Origin: Flavobacterium flabelliforme
GTDB lineage: Bacteria > Bacteroidota > Bacteroidia > Flavobacteriales > Flavobacteriaceae
Length of the DNA stretch: 64,000 bases
Direction: 5' to 3'
Assembly: GCF_017948675.1 (NCBI RefSeq)
Contig: NZ_JAGFBU010000004.1
Coordinates: 248,001 to 312,000, forward strand
Part shown: piece by piece, positions 10,396 through 19,803 of the stretch
Layout of the letters: the number at the start of each line of letters is the position of its first letter
Position numbering within the stretch: position 1 is the stretch's first letter
Position numbers and translations under genes: made by a program
The notes under the pieces: model-generated
What the model was told of the DNA's origin: nothing
Seen by the model: only the letters and a program-made list of their open reading frames with translations
The model's database searches: none

Positions 10396-11397
10396 ATGAA
10401 AATTAAACTATTATTTATAATTATATCTTTTTGCATTTATTCTAAAGCAAAAGCTCAAGATCCTGTTTTTACACAATATTTTCTAGTTCCAGAAACTTTA
10501 AATCCTGGTTTTTCGGGCTTTATGGAAACTACATATACTGGTATTATTCATCGTGAACAGTGGCCAGATTTAGATTTAAAAATTGATACGGACTATGCTT
10601 TTTTAAATACTTGGAATGAAAACATCAGTAGTGGATATGGAATTAGTGTTTTAAACCAAAGAGAAAATGCGAGTAAATATAATTTTACTCAAATTAATGC
10701 AAATTACGCTTACAGAGTTAGAATTAATGACGATTGGTATTTTAGACCTGCTCTTGAAGTAGGGTTTGGATTGAAATCATTTGCTTTTCAAAATTTACTA
10801 TTAGAAGATCAAATAAATATTAGAACGGGAATAACAAATGCAAGTTCTATAGATCCACTTTTAAGAAACGATAAAATTACTTTTTTTGATGCTAGTGCTG
10901 GAATGGTTTTTAATACGGATAACATGTGGATAGGATTGTCTATGAAACATCTTAATAAACCTAATATTTCATTTTCTGAAGATGGAAACTTACCTTTAAA
11001 TACTTTTTTTTCATTGAGCACGGGTTATGAATTTCTTTTGGCAAATTATATTGATGTTCAGTTTTTTCCTTATGCAACCAAAATGTTTGTTACATCAAAC
11101 TATATGCAACAAGGGCGTTACAATCGTCTTGATCTTGGTGCCTCAATACTTTTTGAAAAAATGTTTTTTGGCGCTACTGCGGTTACTAATCCAGCTAAAA
11201 ATGGGTTGAATAGCCAATTGGTTACCTCTGTAAATCTTTTTACAGGATTGCAATACGAACATTTAAGACTCGGTATTGCTTATGATTTGAATACCTCAAA
11301 AATGGGAAAAACTGGTGGAGTCTATGAGTTGTCATTAACCTATCAATTTAATCTTGATAGAAAATGTTTTGGTTGTCCTAATTATTCAGGTAAATAG
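10396..11397 (+). CDS. PorP/SprF family type IX secretion outer-membrane protein
   Basis: A 333-residue outer-membrane beta-barrel protein with a signal peptide ending KAKAQ, then the family's opening pattern QDPVFTQYF...NPGFSG. The rest is alternating beta strands ending in a predicted membrane strand. PorP/SprF proteins are typically encoded directly after proteins with type B sorting domains and help secrete or attach them. The 17-base spacing to the SprB-repeat gene fits that pairing and implies co-transcription. It is a paralogue of SprF and not necessarily the gliding SprF itself. Confidence 0.92.
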   Translation: MKIKLLFIIISFCIYSKAKAQDPVFTQYFLVPETLNPGFSGFMETTYTGIIHREQWPDLDLKIDTDYAFLNTWNENISSGYGISVLNQRENASKYNFTQINANYAYRVRINDDWYFRPALEVGFGLKSFAFQNLLLEDQINIRTGITNASSIDPLLRNDKITFFDASAGMVFNTDNMWIGLSMKHLNKPNISFSEDGNLPLNTFFSLSTGYEFLLANYIDVQFFPYATKMFVTSNYMQQGRYNRLDLGASILFEKMFFGATAVTNPAKNGLNSQLVTSVNLFTGLQYEHLRLGIAYDLNTSKMGKTGGVYELSLTYQFNLDRKCFGCPNYSGK

Positions 11398-11516
11398 TTC
11401 AAATAAAAATAAAATGTCTTTTAAATAAGACCTATTAAGTTAGTTTTCTAAATTAATTTAAAAAATAATAACAATAAATTTTAATATTTTAATTTACTAT
11501 AAAAATTAATATAAAA

Positions 11517-11550
11517 TTGGCACAGTGAACTTAAGGAGGTGCTATTTTTG
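11517..11550 (+). promoter_or_regulatory. candidate promoter of the 93-residue protein gene
   Basis: TTG at 11517-11519 and TATTTTTG at 11543-11550 are separated by 23 bases, at the long end of the Bacteroidetes -33/-7 range. The predicted leader of about 75 bases contains small hairpins such as AAGCTT-GAAAA-AAGCTT (about 11563-11580). Confidence 0.5.
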
Positions 11551-11628
11551 TGAAATGTAACAAAGCTTGAAAAAAGCTTATGTTTTGCAACATGCAAATT
11601 TTTTATAATTAATTAAATTTTTACAATT

Positions 11629-11910
11629 ATGACAGATGGATTTAACATCATTGATAAAGAAGACGTAGCGCTTCTTAAATTTCCACAAACAGATGTTCTT
11701 ACTGATGATCAAGAAATAAAAACTAGATTGAGCGAGATTAATAGAGCTTTATCTTTGGGTAATTTAGAACATTCAAAAATTAAAATTTTCTTTGAGGATA
11801 CCGAATCTAAAAAAGTAGTCGATACTACAGTTTGGGCTGTTACTGATAAAAATGTGATTTTAAAGCAAGGAGTAATGATTCCGATTCACAGAATTCATAA
11901 ACTGTTTTAA
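11629..11910 (+). CDS. conserved small protein of unknown function
   Basis: A 93-residue acidic, soluble-looking protein with no signal peptide or membrane segment. The body is predicted mixed alpha/beta, ending in beta strands (VVDTTVWAVTDKNVILKQG). I do not recognise a named family, although it looks like a protein conserved in flavobacteria. It has its own candidate promoter and a terminator shared with the convergent clpB. It is probably a monocistronic cytoplasmic protein. No function can be assigned. Confidence 0.75.
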   Translation: MTDGFNIIDKEDVALLKFPQTDVLTDDQEIKTRLSEINRALSLGNLEHSKIKIFFEDTESKKVVDTTVWAVTDKNVILKQGVMIPIHRIHKLF

Positions 11911-12004
11911 GAATATATTTTTGAAATAATTTACAATAGCTCTAGATTGCAACCGTTTTATTTTACATTAAAAAAAAATCACCAATCTTTCGACTGATGA
12001 TTTT

Positions 12005-12047
12005 AAAAAAAACTTTGCCAAAGTTCAATCATTTGGCAAAGTTTTTT
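12005..12047. terminator. bidirectional terminator between the 93-residue gene and clpB
   Basis: Perfect 12-base stem AACTTTGCCAAA / TTTGGCAAAGTT with a 9-base loop. A run of A lies on the left and T on the right, so it can end transcription from both converging genes. A weaker AAAATCA / TGATTTT hairpin lies just upstream (about 11970-12003). Confidence 0.88.
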
Positions 12048-12062
12048 ATTTTAAATTCATTA

Positions 12063-14666
12063 TTATTGAACTAATTCCGTTTGATTTCTAAAAACTAGTT
12101 TGCCATCAAACGCATCAATTAATACAATGCTATCAGTAGTTATTTTACCAGATAGAATTTCCTTAGAAAGTTCGTTAAGTACCTCTCTTTGAATGACTCT
12201 TTTTACTGGTCTTGCTCCAAATTGAGGATCATAACCTTTCTCCGATAAATAGGCAATTGCATCTGGAGTAGCATCCATAATAATACCTTGTAATGCTAGC
12301 ATTTTAGTAACACTTTTTAACTGTAAACCTACAATTTGCGCAATATTTTCAGTAGTAAGTGGGGTGAACATTACAATTTCGTCAATACGATTAATAAATT
12401 CTGGGCGAACCGTTTGTTTTAATAATCCCAGTACTTCTACTTTTGCCGCTTCGGTTGCTGCTTCAACACTACCTTTTAAATTCTCAAATTTATCTTGTAT
12501 AATTTGGCTTCCCATATTAGAAGTCATGATGATAATCGTATTTTTAAAATCGGCCAAACGTCCTTTATTATCCGTTAAACGTCCTTCATCTAATACTTGA
12601 AGCAAGATATTAAAAGTGTCCGGATGTGCTTTCTCAATTTCATCCAATAATATCACAGAATATGGTTTTCTTCGAACGGCTTCTGTTAATTGTCCCCCTT
12701 CATCGTAACCAACATATCCTGGAGGCGCACCCACCAAACGGCTTACGCTATGGCGTTCTTGATATTCACTCATATCAATTCGCGTCATTGCATTTTCGTC
12801 ATCAAATAGATATTCGGCTAATGCTTTTGCTAATTCGGTTTTTCCAACTCCTGTTGTTCCAAGGAAAAGAAATGTTCCAACAGGCTTTTTCATATCCTGC
12901 AAACCAGCGCGACTTCTTCGTACTGCATCACTCACAGCTTCGATTGCTTCTTCTTGTCCAACCACTCTATGGTGTAACTCATCTTCTAGTTTTAGCAATT
13001 TTTCACGTTCGCCTTGCAACATTTTCATCACTGGAATTCCAGTCCATTTTGCCACTACTTCAGCAATATCTTCTCGAGTAACTTCTTCTTTTATTAAAGA
13101 AGTTCCAGATTGATTTTCTTGTAATTGTTTCAACAAAACATCCAATCGTTCTTGGGCCTCTTTAATTTTTCCATAGCGAATTTCAGCTACTTTTCCATAA
13201 TCACCATCGCGCTCTGCACGTTCTGCTTCATATTTAAAGTCTTCGATTTCTGTTTTTACCGCTTGAATATTATCTACGACATCTTTTTCTGATTTCCATT
13301 TAGCATAGATCTCGTTGCGATCTTCTTTGAGATTGGCCAAATCCATTCCCAAAATTTTGAGTTTGCTTTCGTCTTTTTCTCTTTTGATTGCTTCGATTTC
13401 AATTTCTAATTGCATGATTTTTCGATCTAAAACATCCAGTTCTTCTGGTTTAGAGTTGATTTCCATGCGTAATTTTGAAGCGGCTTCATCCATTAAGTCA
13501 ATCGCTTTGTCTGGAAGAAAACGGTTCGTAATATAACGTTGTGATAATTCAACCGCAGCAATAATAGCATCATCTTTTATTTGAACTTTATGATGCGTCT
13601 CATATTTTTCTTTAATACCACGCAAAATAGAAATAGCACTTTCGGTATCTGGTTCTTCCACTATTATTTTTTGAAAACGTCTTTCTAGGGCTTTATCTTT
13701 TTCAAAATATTTTTGATATTCGTCTAAAGTTGTCGCACCAATCGCACGTAATTCTCCACGAGCCAACGCTGGTTTCAAAATATTAGCAGCATCCATAGCA
13801 CCTTCGCCACCACCAGCTCCTACAAGCGTGTGTATTTCATCTATAAACAATACAATATCACCTTCTGAAGAGGTAACTTCTTTAACGACTGCTTTCAATC
13901 GTTCTTCAAATTCCCCTTTGAATTTAGCACCCGCAATCAGCGCTCCCATATCCAGCGAATAAACAATTTTATCTTTCAAATTGTCCGGAACATCACCATC
14001 TACAATTCGATGTGCTAAACCCTCTGCAATAGCCGTTTTACCAACTCCTGGTTCTCCGACTAACATTGGATTATTCTTGGTTCTACGAGTTAAAATTTGC
14101 AACACACGACGTATTTCCTCATCTCGACCAATAACGGGATCAAGCTTACCATTTCGAGCTAATTCGTTTAAGTTTTTAGCGTATTTATTTAGCGAGTTAT
14201 AGGTTTCCTCAGCAGATGCAGAGGTTACTCTTTCTCCTTTACGCAATTCCTCAATTGCTGCTTTTAATCCTTTGCCAGTTACACCTTGGTCTTTTAATAT
14301 TTGTGCCGCTTTAGTCTTTGAATCAAAAATGGCTAAAATTAAATGCTCAATAGAAACGAATTCATCATTCATTTTCTTAGCAATAATTTCTGCTTCATTA
14401 AGCGTTGTATTTGCTGTTCTAGACAGCATTATTTCACCACCAGAAACTTTTGGAAAGCTCTGAATCGTACTATCCAATATTTGGATAAATAAAGGCACAT
14501 TTACATTGAGTTTTTTAAGTATAAAAGGAGCAACATTTTCATCGACTTCAAAAATTGCTTTGAAAATATGTTCATTTTCTATTTGTTGTTGCCCATGGCT
14601 TTGCGCCAATTGTTGCGAAAGCTGAATGGCTTCCTGCGACTTAATAGTAAATTTATTTATGTTCAT
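12063..14666 (-). CDS. clpB: ATP-dependent disaggregase ClpB
   Basis: A hexameric AAA+ chaperone that pulls polypeptides from aggregates together with DnaK. The 867 residues match the family's usual length. In order: an N-terminal repeat domain (1-150), AAA1 with Walker A GEPGVGKT (about 205) and Walker [16 protein letters not shown], a coiled-coil middle domain (about 400-525), AAA2 with GTTGVGKT, and the C-terminal D2-small domain. The pore motif [13 protein letters not shown] is present. It is transcribed divergently from ytxJ. Repeated TGTCATTTTGTC-like sequences upstream may be a heat-shock control site, though this is inference. Confidence 0.98.
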   Translation of the reverse strand: MNINKFTIKSQEAIQLSQQLAQSHGQQQIENEHIFKAIFEVDENVAPFILKKLNVNVPLFIQILDSTIQSFPKVSGGEIMLSRTANTTLNEAEIIAKKMNDEFVSIEHLILAIFDSKTKAAQILKDQGVTGKGLKAAIEELRKGERVTSASAEETYNSLNKYAKNLNELARNGKLDPVIGRDEEIRRVLQILTRRTKNNPMLVGEPGVGKTAIAEGLAHRIVDGDVPDNLKDKIVYSLDMGALIAGAKFKGEFEERLKAVVKEVTSSEGDIVLFIDEIHTLVGAGGGEGAMDAANILKPALARGELRAIGATTLDEYQKYFEKDKALERRFQKIIVEEPDTESAISILRGIKEKYETHHKVQIKDDAIIAAVELSQRYITNRFLPDKAIDLMDEAASKLRMEINSKPEELDVLDRKIMQLEIEIEAIKREKDESKLKILGMDLANLKEDRNEIYAKWKSEKDVVDNIQAVKTEIEDFKYEAERAERDGDYGKVAEIRYGKIKEAQERLDVLLKQLQENQSGTSLIKEEVTREDIAEVVAKWTGIPVMKMLQGEREKLLKLEDELHHRVVGQEEAIEAVSDAVRRSRAGLQDMKKPVGTFLFLGTTGVGKTELAKALAEYLFDDENAMTRIDMSEYQERHSVSRLVGAPPGYVGYDEGGQLTEAVRRKPYSVILLDEIEKAHPDTFNILLQVLDEGRLTDNKGRLADFKNTIIIMTSNMGSQIIQDKFENLKGSVEAATEAAKVEVLGLLKQTVRPEFINRIDEIVMFTPLTTENIAQIVGLQLKSVTKMLALQGIIMDATPDAIAYLSEKGYDPQFGARPVKRVIQREVLNELSKEILSGKITTDSIVLIDAFDGKLVFRNQTELVQ

Positions 14667-14742
14667 GATTTTATATGGTTTTGTTGTAATTTGATTAACT
14701 TTGAAAACTAGTATTCAATTTATATTCCATCACAATAATACA

Positions 14743-14795
14743 GACAAAATGACAGAATTTTCATGATTTTTATCATATTAAAATGTCAAATTGAC
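14743..14795. promoter_or_regulatory. candidate regulatory elements between clpB and ytxJ
   Basis: GACAAAATGACA at 14743-14754 (TGTCATTTTGTC towards clpB) and the perfect palindrome GTCAAATTGAC at 14785-14795 are related sequences in the 145-base divergent gap. The palindrome ends 16 bases before the ytxJ ATG. They may be promoter or operator elements for the chaperone gene. Low certainty. Confidence 0.3.
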
Positions 14796-14811
14796 TTAAA
14801 ACAAGACAATT

Positions 14812-15201
14812 ATGAGCTTTTTTAAAAATATTTTTAGCAGTTCAGATGAAAAAGATTCAAAAGAAAGTAAAATCGATTGGATTGAACTAACAGATTTAGG
14901 ACAGTTAAATGAAATCAGTGCGTTATCCAACGAAAAACCAGTCGCTATTTTTAAACACAGTACGCGATGCAGTATAAGTAGGATGGCCTTGAAACAGTTT
15001 GAAAATGAGTTTGATAGCTCAGATAAAGTTACGCTTTATTTTTTAGACTTGATAGCCCATCGCGATGTTTCTAATGAAATAGCGAGTCGTTTTGGTGTAA
15101 CGCATCAATCACCACAATTGATTTTAATAAATCAAGGAAAAGCGGTTTATCATGTTTCGCATAGTGATATTGATGCAGAAGCATTAGTTAAGCAAGTTTA
15201 G
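14812..15201 (+). CDS. ytxJ: bacillithiol system redox-active protein YtxJ
   Basis: A 129-residue thioredoxin-fold protein with the single-cysteine active-site segment FKHSTRCSISRMAL (Cys at about 57) and the cis-Pro region THQSPQLILI. These are typical of YtxJ, a monothiol bacilliredoxin-like protein thought to remove bacillithiol from proteins. Its presence suggests that this organism uses bacillithiol, as many flavobacteria do. It is divergent from clpB and convergent with the membrane-protein pair, sharing the hairpin at 15221-15266 with it. Confidence 0.85.
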   Translation: MSFFKNIFSSSDEKDSKESKIDWIELTDLGQLNEISALSNEKPVAIFKHSTRCSISRMALKQFENEFDSSDKVTLYFLDLIAHRDVSNEIASRFGVTHQSPQLILINQGKAVYHVSHSDIDAEALVKQV

Positions 15202-15220
15202 TTTCATACTTAAAAAGGAT

Positions 15221-15270
15221 ACCGCATTTCATAAATTTATTTGAAAATAAATTTATGAAATGCGGTTTTG
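15221..15270. terminator. bidirectional terminator with a perfect 22-base stem
   Basis: The stem from 15221 to 15242 is the exact reverse complement of 15245-15266. The arms begin ACCGCATTTC and end GAAATGCGGT, with only GA at the centre. It lies between the convergent ytxJ and the DUF2157-like gene and has T-rich sequence on both outward sides. Confidence 0.88.
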
Positions 15271-15275
15271 TTATT

Positions 15276-16460
15276 TTAAAATTCACCACTAGATCCTCCT
15301 CCGCTAAAACCACCTCCACCAAATTCTATAGGAGAATCTTCAACTTTAACTTCAGGTTTTATTCCTAATTGCGAAGCAGAGACAATAATTTGAAGGTTTG
15401 CAAAAGCATCAGGATTTGTAAAACGATCTACTTTAAAAGTAATTCCTGTCTCCTTATATTTAGTTTTCTTTATAGCAAAATAAGTAAAAGCAAACAACAA
15501 TAATCCGCCAATGCTTAAAGCCACTTCTGTTGGTAAAATATGATGATAGATTCTAAAAGAAAAAATACTAAAACAAAAGGCTAGGAAACCAATCCAAAGC
15601 ATCATTCTGTCTTTGTTTTTCAATGAAAAAAAGAGATAGGCGATAGGAGTTATTATTGTAAAAGCCCAAAAGAGTAGGGCAAAAGGAATTTCTGGGCTTC
15701 CTCCTTCAAAATAACTTTCAGATAACGATGCATTCAGTTCTCTAACTACATAATAATTGCCGGCGAGATAAAATAAAATGAGACAAAATCCTTGTACAAG
15801 CTTTAATCCTTGATAATAGTACGGTAAAGTTAAATTTTGAAGTGCTTTTTTTGCTAAAAAATAAAAAATCCCAGAATACAATAAAAACACAAAAGGCAAT
15901 ATAGTTTTTCCTATTATTAAATAATTAAATACCGAATAGGCAAGTGTAGCAGTTATTCCCATACAAACCAATAATGCTAACGTAATATTTAAATAACGCA
16001 AATAAGTAACACTCGATATTATTGCCATAACAACAAGAATAGCGAGATAATTGGTATCGTAATTTTTTTCGAAAGTTAATCCCACGGCAATTAGCAAGGC
16101 CGAAATAGCTCCTAATATAAATGCATCATCTAAACCATAACCAAAATACAGCAGTGCTTTAGACATATATTCCTTGGTAGCAAAACCAATAAGAGCAAAG
16201 AAATAAATAAAGTATAGATATTCATTTTCAGAATTACCGAGTACAAGAAGTGATAGCATTCCACAAATCGAACTGTATAAGAATAGACCTAAAATAAATA
16301 GACCTATTCGCATAAAGATATTGTTCTGAGTTTTAAGTTGAGGATGTTTTTTCTCAAATGTATTTTGTTGTTCAGGATTAATAAAGCCTGCTTTTTTTAA
16401 TACACGTACTTCTTCGTTTAGATAAAAATTGTCTAAAAGTGTTTTGTTATAGGCTATCAT
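15276..16460 (-). CDS. polytopic membrane protein with Gly/Ser-rich C-terminus (second of pair)
   Basis: A 394-residue integral membrane protein with roughly ten predicted helices (about 50-340). A short cytoplasmic-type N-terminus contains FINPEQQNTFEKKHP, and the C-terminal tail ends FGGGGFSGGGSSGEF. It resembles DUF2157/DUF4401-type membrane proteins. No catalytic motif is visible and no function is known. Its ATG overlaps the end of the preceding gene by 14 bases, which implies translational coupling and joint function. The Gly/Ser tail resembles that of other membrane proteins with exposed flexible ends, but that gives no specific role. Confidence 0.8.
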   Translation of the reverse strand: MIAYNKTLLDNFYLNEEVRVLKKAGFINPEQQNTFEKKHPQLKTQNNIFMRIGLFILGLFLYSSICGMLSLLVLGNSENEYLYFIYFFALIGFATKEYMSKALLYFGYGLDDAFILGAISALLIAVGLTFEKNYDTNYLAILVVMAIISSVTYLRYLNITLALLVCMGITATLAYSVFNYLIIGKTILPFVFLLYSGIFYFLAKKALQNLTLPYYYQGLKLVQGFCLILFYLAGNYYVVRELNASLSESYFEGGSPEIPFALLFWAFTIITPIAYLFFSLKNKDRMMLWIGFLAFCFSIFSFRIYHHILPTEVALSIGGLLLFAFTYFAIKKTKYKETGITFKVDRFTNPDAFANLQIIVSASQLGIKPEVKVEDSPIEFGGGGFSGGGSSGEF

Positions 16461-17442
16461 TGCTCGTTTTTTTATTGAAATGTTTAATAAGTTTTATAAA
16501 TCCAAGTATGGATCCAATAAAGTAAAAAGGAGTTAACACTAAAAATAGCGATAAAAAGTCCTCTACATGAATAAGGTCTATTATTCTAACAAAAAAGATA
16601 TTCATTCCTATGAATCCGTATAATACCGTAAATATAAATAAGGACATCGACTTGGTTTGAAAACTTAAATTGTAAAAGTAATAAGCAGCAATTGCCATAA
16701 TGATTCCAGCAGGAAACCAAAAGTCATCGCACAAATTGACAATGCAAGCAATACCAATTAAATGCAGTGAAAAACTTAGATAAACGAGATTAAAATGCTT
16801 TTTTAAATTTATTTTGATGGAATATAAAGACCATAACAATAAAAACAATCCAAATGCTAAACCGATATAACTTAAAGTACGATTGTTAAACATTTCGTTT
16901 TCAAAATAGTGTTTAGGATCAACTGATAACCCCAAGTAAGCTGCCATTCCGGTAATTCCTATAGATAGCACACTTTTGTTATCGAAATAATAGCCGCAAA
17001 ATAGACTAATAACGGTTGGAATTATAGTCGCTAATCCATAATGAGTTCCAAAAGCTTCGTATTGAAACTGTAAATAACCAACAAACGAACAACTTAAAAT
17101 AACTGCCGTAAGTACTAAATAATCATATAAGGGATTGGAAAAAGGAACTTCTCCCTTTTTGAAACCTTCATGATTTTTAAAACAAAAATAAAAACAAACT
17201 AGTGTCATTATTAATAACAGTCCTAGCAAAACAGTATGACCAATGGTATCAATATTTTGATAAATCAGAATACCTACGCCTGTTGTGAACAATAAAATAG
17301 ATAAGTATAATAAAAACTTTAATTCATTATGAACCGAAAATAGATTTAACGCTCTATAATCCTTAATCTCTTCGAATTGTTGCTTCGTTATTTGATTATG
17401 TTCTAGAAGGGTTTGTGCAGACTGTTCTTCGAAATTGACCAT
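16447..17442 (-). CDS. DUF2157-like polytopic membrane protein (first of pair)
   Basis: 331 residues. A soluble N-terminal helix-turn segment (about 1-40, TLLEHNQITKQQFEEIKDY) is followed by about nine transmembrane helices, the arrangement of DUF2157 predicted membrane proteins. No function is known for the family. It is the first gene of a two-gene operon and overlaps the downstream membrane protein gene by 14 bases. The start is the ATG at 17442. Confidence 0.82.
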   Translation of the reverse strand: MVNFEEQSAQTLLEHNQITKQQFEEIKDYRALNLFSVHNELKFLLYLSILLFTTGVGILIYQNIDTIGHTVLLGLLLIMTLVCFYFCFKNHEGFKKGEVPFSNPLYDYLVLTAVILSCSFVGYLQFQYEAFGTHYGLATIIPTVISLFCGYYFDNKSVLSIGITGMAAYLGLSVDPKHYFENEMFNNRTLSYIGLAFGLFLLLWSLYSIKINLKKHFNLVYLSFSLHLIGIACIVNLCDDFWFPAGIIMAIAAYYFYNLSFQTKSMSLFIFTVLYGFIGMNIFFVRIIDLIHVEDFLSLFLVLTPFYFIGSILGFIKLIKHFNKKTSNDSL

Positions 17443-17572
17443 TTTCTTTAATTAAGATTTTTCTCAAATATATAGAATTTTTAGTACTAAATTAATAAGC
17501 ACTTCTACTATTCCTTTACAATTGAAAAGCATTTTGTTTTAATTCCTTTGAGTTTAGGTAATTATTAGGCAT

Positions 17573-17613
17573 AAAAAAACCAATATTTCACAAGCGAAAT
17601 ATTGGTTTTTTCC
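17573..17613 (-). terminator. terminator after the arginine-cluster lipoprotein
   Basis: AAAAACCAATATTTC / GAAATATTGGTTTTT hairpin with a short ACAAGC loop. It lies 23 bases after the stop of the lipoprotein gene that closes the arginine cluster. The minus strand has a T run after the stem. Confidence 0.88.
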
Positions 17614-17635
17614 AGTTTTAAAATAATTATTTATT

Positions 17636-18208
17636 TTATTTCTGAATTTTTATATCCACAACAATTTTTGGATCATACCCAACTCTTTGTACTGATTTTA
17701 TGTAAATAGCTCCTTTTTTTCCAGCTGCATTTTTGAACAACACAACATTTGGAACATAGCTATCAGGAAATGATTTGTTATCATCAGCATCGACTTTGAT
17801 TGCATCAAGATCCGAACCTTTTTCTAATTTATTAAATTGTTCTAAAGTAAGTTGCTCTCTTTGGTAATTAATGTAAAGTGTGGTAGCCCCATTTTTTATT
17901 CCGTATTCTACATTACTTGGGCTCACAAAATAGTTAAAAGAAAAACTTCCGCTATAAAAAACAACATCTATTTTTGGTAAAATAGTTGCATCAATTTGTG
18001 ACTTTTTATAAGATTTACCTAATTCTGTCGAAAAATATCTTCCTGCATCAAAACCTTCAGTAAAATCTAAAGAGAATTTAACGTCTTTAAATGTTTTTAA
18101 GGTTGAATTGTCTTTTTGAACTTCATCAGCCGAAGAATCATCTTTTGAACAACTGTTTAATGCTAATGATAAGCTTAGGAATAAAATAATTTTGTAATGT
18201 AATTTCAT
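17636..18208 (-). CDS. lipoprotein of unknown function
   Basis: 190 residues from the ATG at 18208 (MKLHYKIILF). The signal peptide ends ALNSC with lipid Cys19, followed by SKDDSSADE. That acidic stretch resembles the flavobacterial lipoprotein export signal, so exposure on the outer surface is inferred. The rest is a soluble, probably beta-rich domain with no recognised family. The frame runs upstream to 18283, but a TACGTTTG promoter box lies inside that extension, so the shorter start is preferred. It follows argH by about 105 bases and may be read from its own promoter. Confidence 0.78.
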   Translation of the reverse strand: MKLHYKIILFLSLSLALNSCSKDDSSADEVQKDNSTLKTFKDVKFSLDFTEGFDAGRYFSTELGKSYKKSQIDATILPKIDVVFYSGSFSFNYFVSPSNVEYGIKNGATTLYINYQREQLTLEQFNKLEKGSDLDAIKVDADDNKSFPDSYVPNVVLFKNAAGKKGAIYIKSVQRVGYDPKIVVDIKIQK

Positions 18209-18225
18209 GTTTTTTATTTTTTTTG

Positions 18226-18233
18226 CAAACGTA
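18226..18233 (-). promoter_or_regulatory. -7 promoter box of the lipoprotein gene
   Basis: TACGTTTG on the minus strand fits TAnnTTTG and lies 17 bases before the ATG at 18208. It argues against the longer reading frame and for an own promoter inside the arginine cluster. Confidence 0.5.
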
Positions 18234-18314
18234 AGAAAATTATGTGTAATATTAATGATTATTAAGAAATATTTTTCTGACAATTGTGAAGTATTACATT
18301 ACCTATATTTTTAA

Positions 18315-19595
18315 TTAAAAGCTGGCTTTCATTTTTTCTTTAATCTCATTTAAACACAAATTGTTAATACTACCTTCATGAGTATGTCTAGTTTCCTTTG
18401 GTGAAGTATAAGTGCCGTTTTCGAGTTGTTCTGCAACACTTTTATAGGCATCTCTAAAAGGTATTCCGGCTACAACCATTTCATTTAAAGAATCTACGGT
18501 GAACAAATAATCGTATTTTTTATCTTCTAGGATATGCTCTTTTACTTTGATATCTTTTATCGAAAACAGAGCAATGTCTAGACAAGCTTTTAGGTTTTGA
18601 ATCGCTGGAAATAACCCCTCTTTTAGCAATTGTAAATCTCTGTGATAGCCACTTGGTAGGTTATTTGTTATTAAAGTTATTTCATAAGGCAAGGCTTGAA
18701 TTTTGTTGCATTTGCCACGAATGAGTTCAAATACATCTGGATTTTTCTTGTGTGGCATGATGCTGGAACCCGTGGTAAGATGTGCTGGTAAACTGATGAA
18801 ATCAAAATTTTGGCTCATGTACAAACACACATCCATTGCGAATTTTGACAAGGTTGCTGCCACGCTGCTCATAGCAAAAGCAACTGTTTTTTCTGATTTT
18901 CCGCGGCTCATTTGTGCTGCAACCGAATTGTATTTTAAGGTTTCAAAACCTAATTCCTGAGTTGTAAACGTTCTATTAATAGGGAACGAGCTTCCGTAAC
19001 CCGCAGCAGATCCTAATGGATTTTGGTCTACGATTTTTAATGCTGCGTTTAGCATTGTAATATCATCAATTAATGTTTCAGCATAAGCAGAAAACCACAT
19101 TCCGAATGACGATGGCATAGCAATTTGCAAATGTGTATAACCGGGCAATAATATATTTTGATATTTTTCTGCGGATTGCATTAACAAGTCGAATAGTTGT
19201 TTTATTTGTGCTTTAAGCTCTATAATAACGTCTTTTAGATATAAGTTTACATCTACTAAAACTTGATCATTTCTAGAGCGTGCGGTATGAATTTTTTTAC
19301 CAGCATCGCCTAGTTTTAGTGTCAATAGATATTCGATTTTTGAATGTACGTCTTCAAAACTATCCTCAATTACAAAGTTTCCGTTTTCAATGTCTTTGAT
19401 AATTACTTCTAAAGCCACCACTAAAGAAACTGTTTCCGCTTGTGTTAGCAGACCAATTTCTCCTAGCATTTTTGCATGAGCGATAGAGCCTAATGCGTCG
19501 TATTTAGCTAAAACCAAATCTAATTCTCTATCGTTTCCAACTGTGAATTGTTCGATTTGCTTATCTGTTGGTATTCCTTTTTCCCAAAGTTTCAT
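18315..19595 (-). CDS. argH: argininosuccinate lyase
   Basis: It splits argininosuccinate into arginine and fumarate, the last step of arginine synthesis, in the cytoplasm as a tetramer. The 426 residues carry the fumarase/aspartase superfamily signature GSSIMPHKKNPD (about 276-287), the substrate-loop TARSRNDQ (104-111) and GYTHLQ (152-157). It is slightly shorter than many ArgH proteins (about 460). It is the final biosynthetic gene of the minus-strand arginine cluster and is separated from argE by 208 bases that hold an extragenic repeat. Confidence 0.97.
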   Translation of the reverse strand: MKLWEKGIPTDKQIEQFTVGNDRELDLVLAKYDALGSIAHAKMLGEIGLLTQAETVSLVVALEVIIKDIENGNFVIEDSFEDVHSKIEYLLTLKLGDAGKKIHTARSRNDQVLVDVNLYLKDVIIELKAQIKQLFDLLMQSAEKYQNILLPGYTHLQIAMPSSFGMWFSAYAETLIDDITMLNAALKIVDQNPLGSAAGYGSSFPINRTFTTQELGFETLKYNSVAAQMSRGKSEKTVAFAMSSVAATLSKFAMDVCLYMSQNFDFISLPAHLTTGSSIMPHKKNPDVFELIRGKCNKIQALPYEITLITNNLPSGYHRDLQLLKEGLFPAIQNLKACLDIALFSIKDIKVKEHILEDKKYDYLFTVDSLNEMVVAGIPFRDAYKSVAEQLENGTYTSPKETRHTHEGSINNLCLNEIKEKMKASF

Positions 19596-19714
19596 AATGT
19601 TATTATTTTCGATTCAACTACTATTTACTTAAAAGTAGTTTGAAGCAATTTATTATTTTTTTAATTTGATTTTTAACGATTTTAGAAACTAAAAAAGTTC
19701 TCGTTTGACTAAAA

Positions 19715-19795
19715 CCTAGCCCTGATAGCAGTGAAAATCCTTTTTTGAGGTTTTTACCGAAAAAAAGATTGTAGCGGATAGCAGGAAATAGCTCC
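19715..19795. repeat. extragenic repeat, copy A
   Basis: It lies in the argH-argE gap. It begins CCTAGCCCTGATAGCAGTG, has an AATCCTTTTTT...AAAAAAAGATT core and ends AGCGGATAGCAGGAAATAGC. Related copies are at 29439-29525 (opposite strand) and 58884-58952. Such CCTAGCCC...TAGCTCC elements are common between genes in flavobacterial genomes. Confidence 0.65.
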
Positions 19796-19803
19796 AGAAA
19801 AAA

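Noticed and set aside
12626..13081. 151-codon plus-strand frame inside clpB
   Set aside because: It is antisense to a fully conserved clpB reading frame and encodes no recognisable protein.
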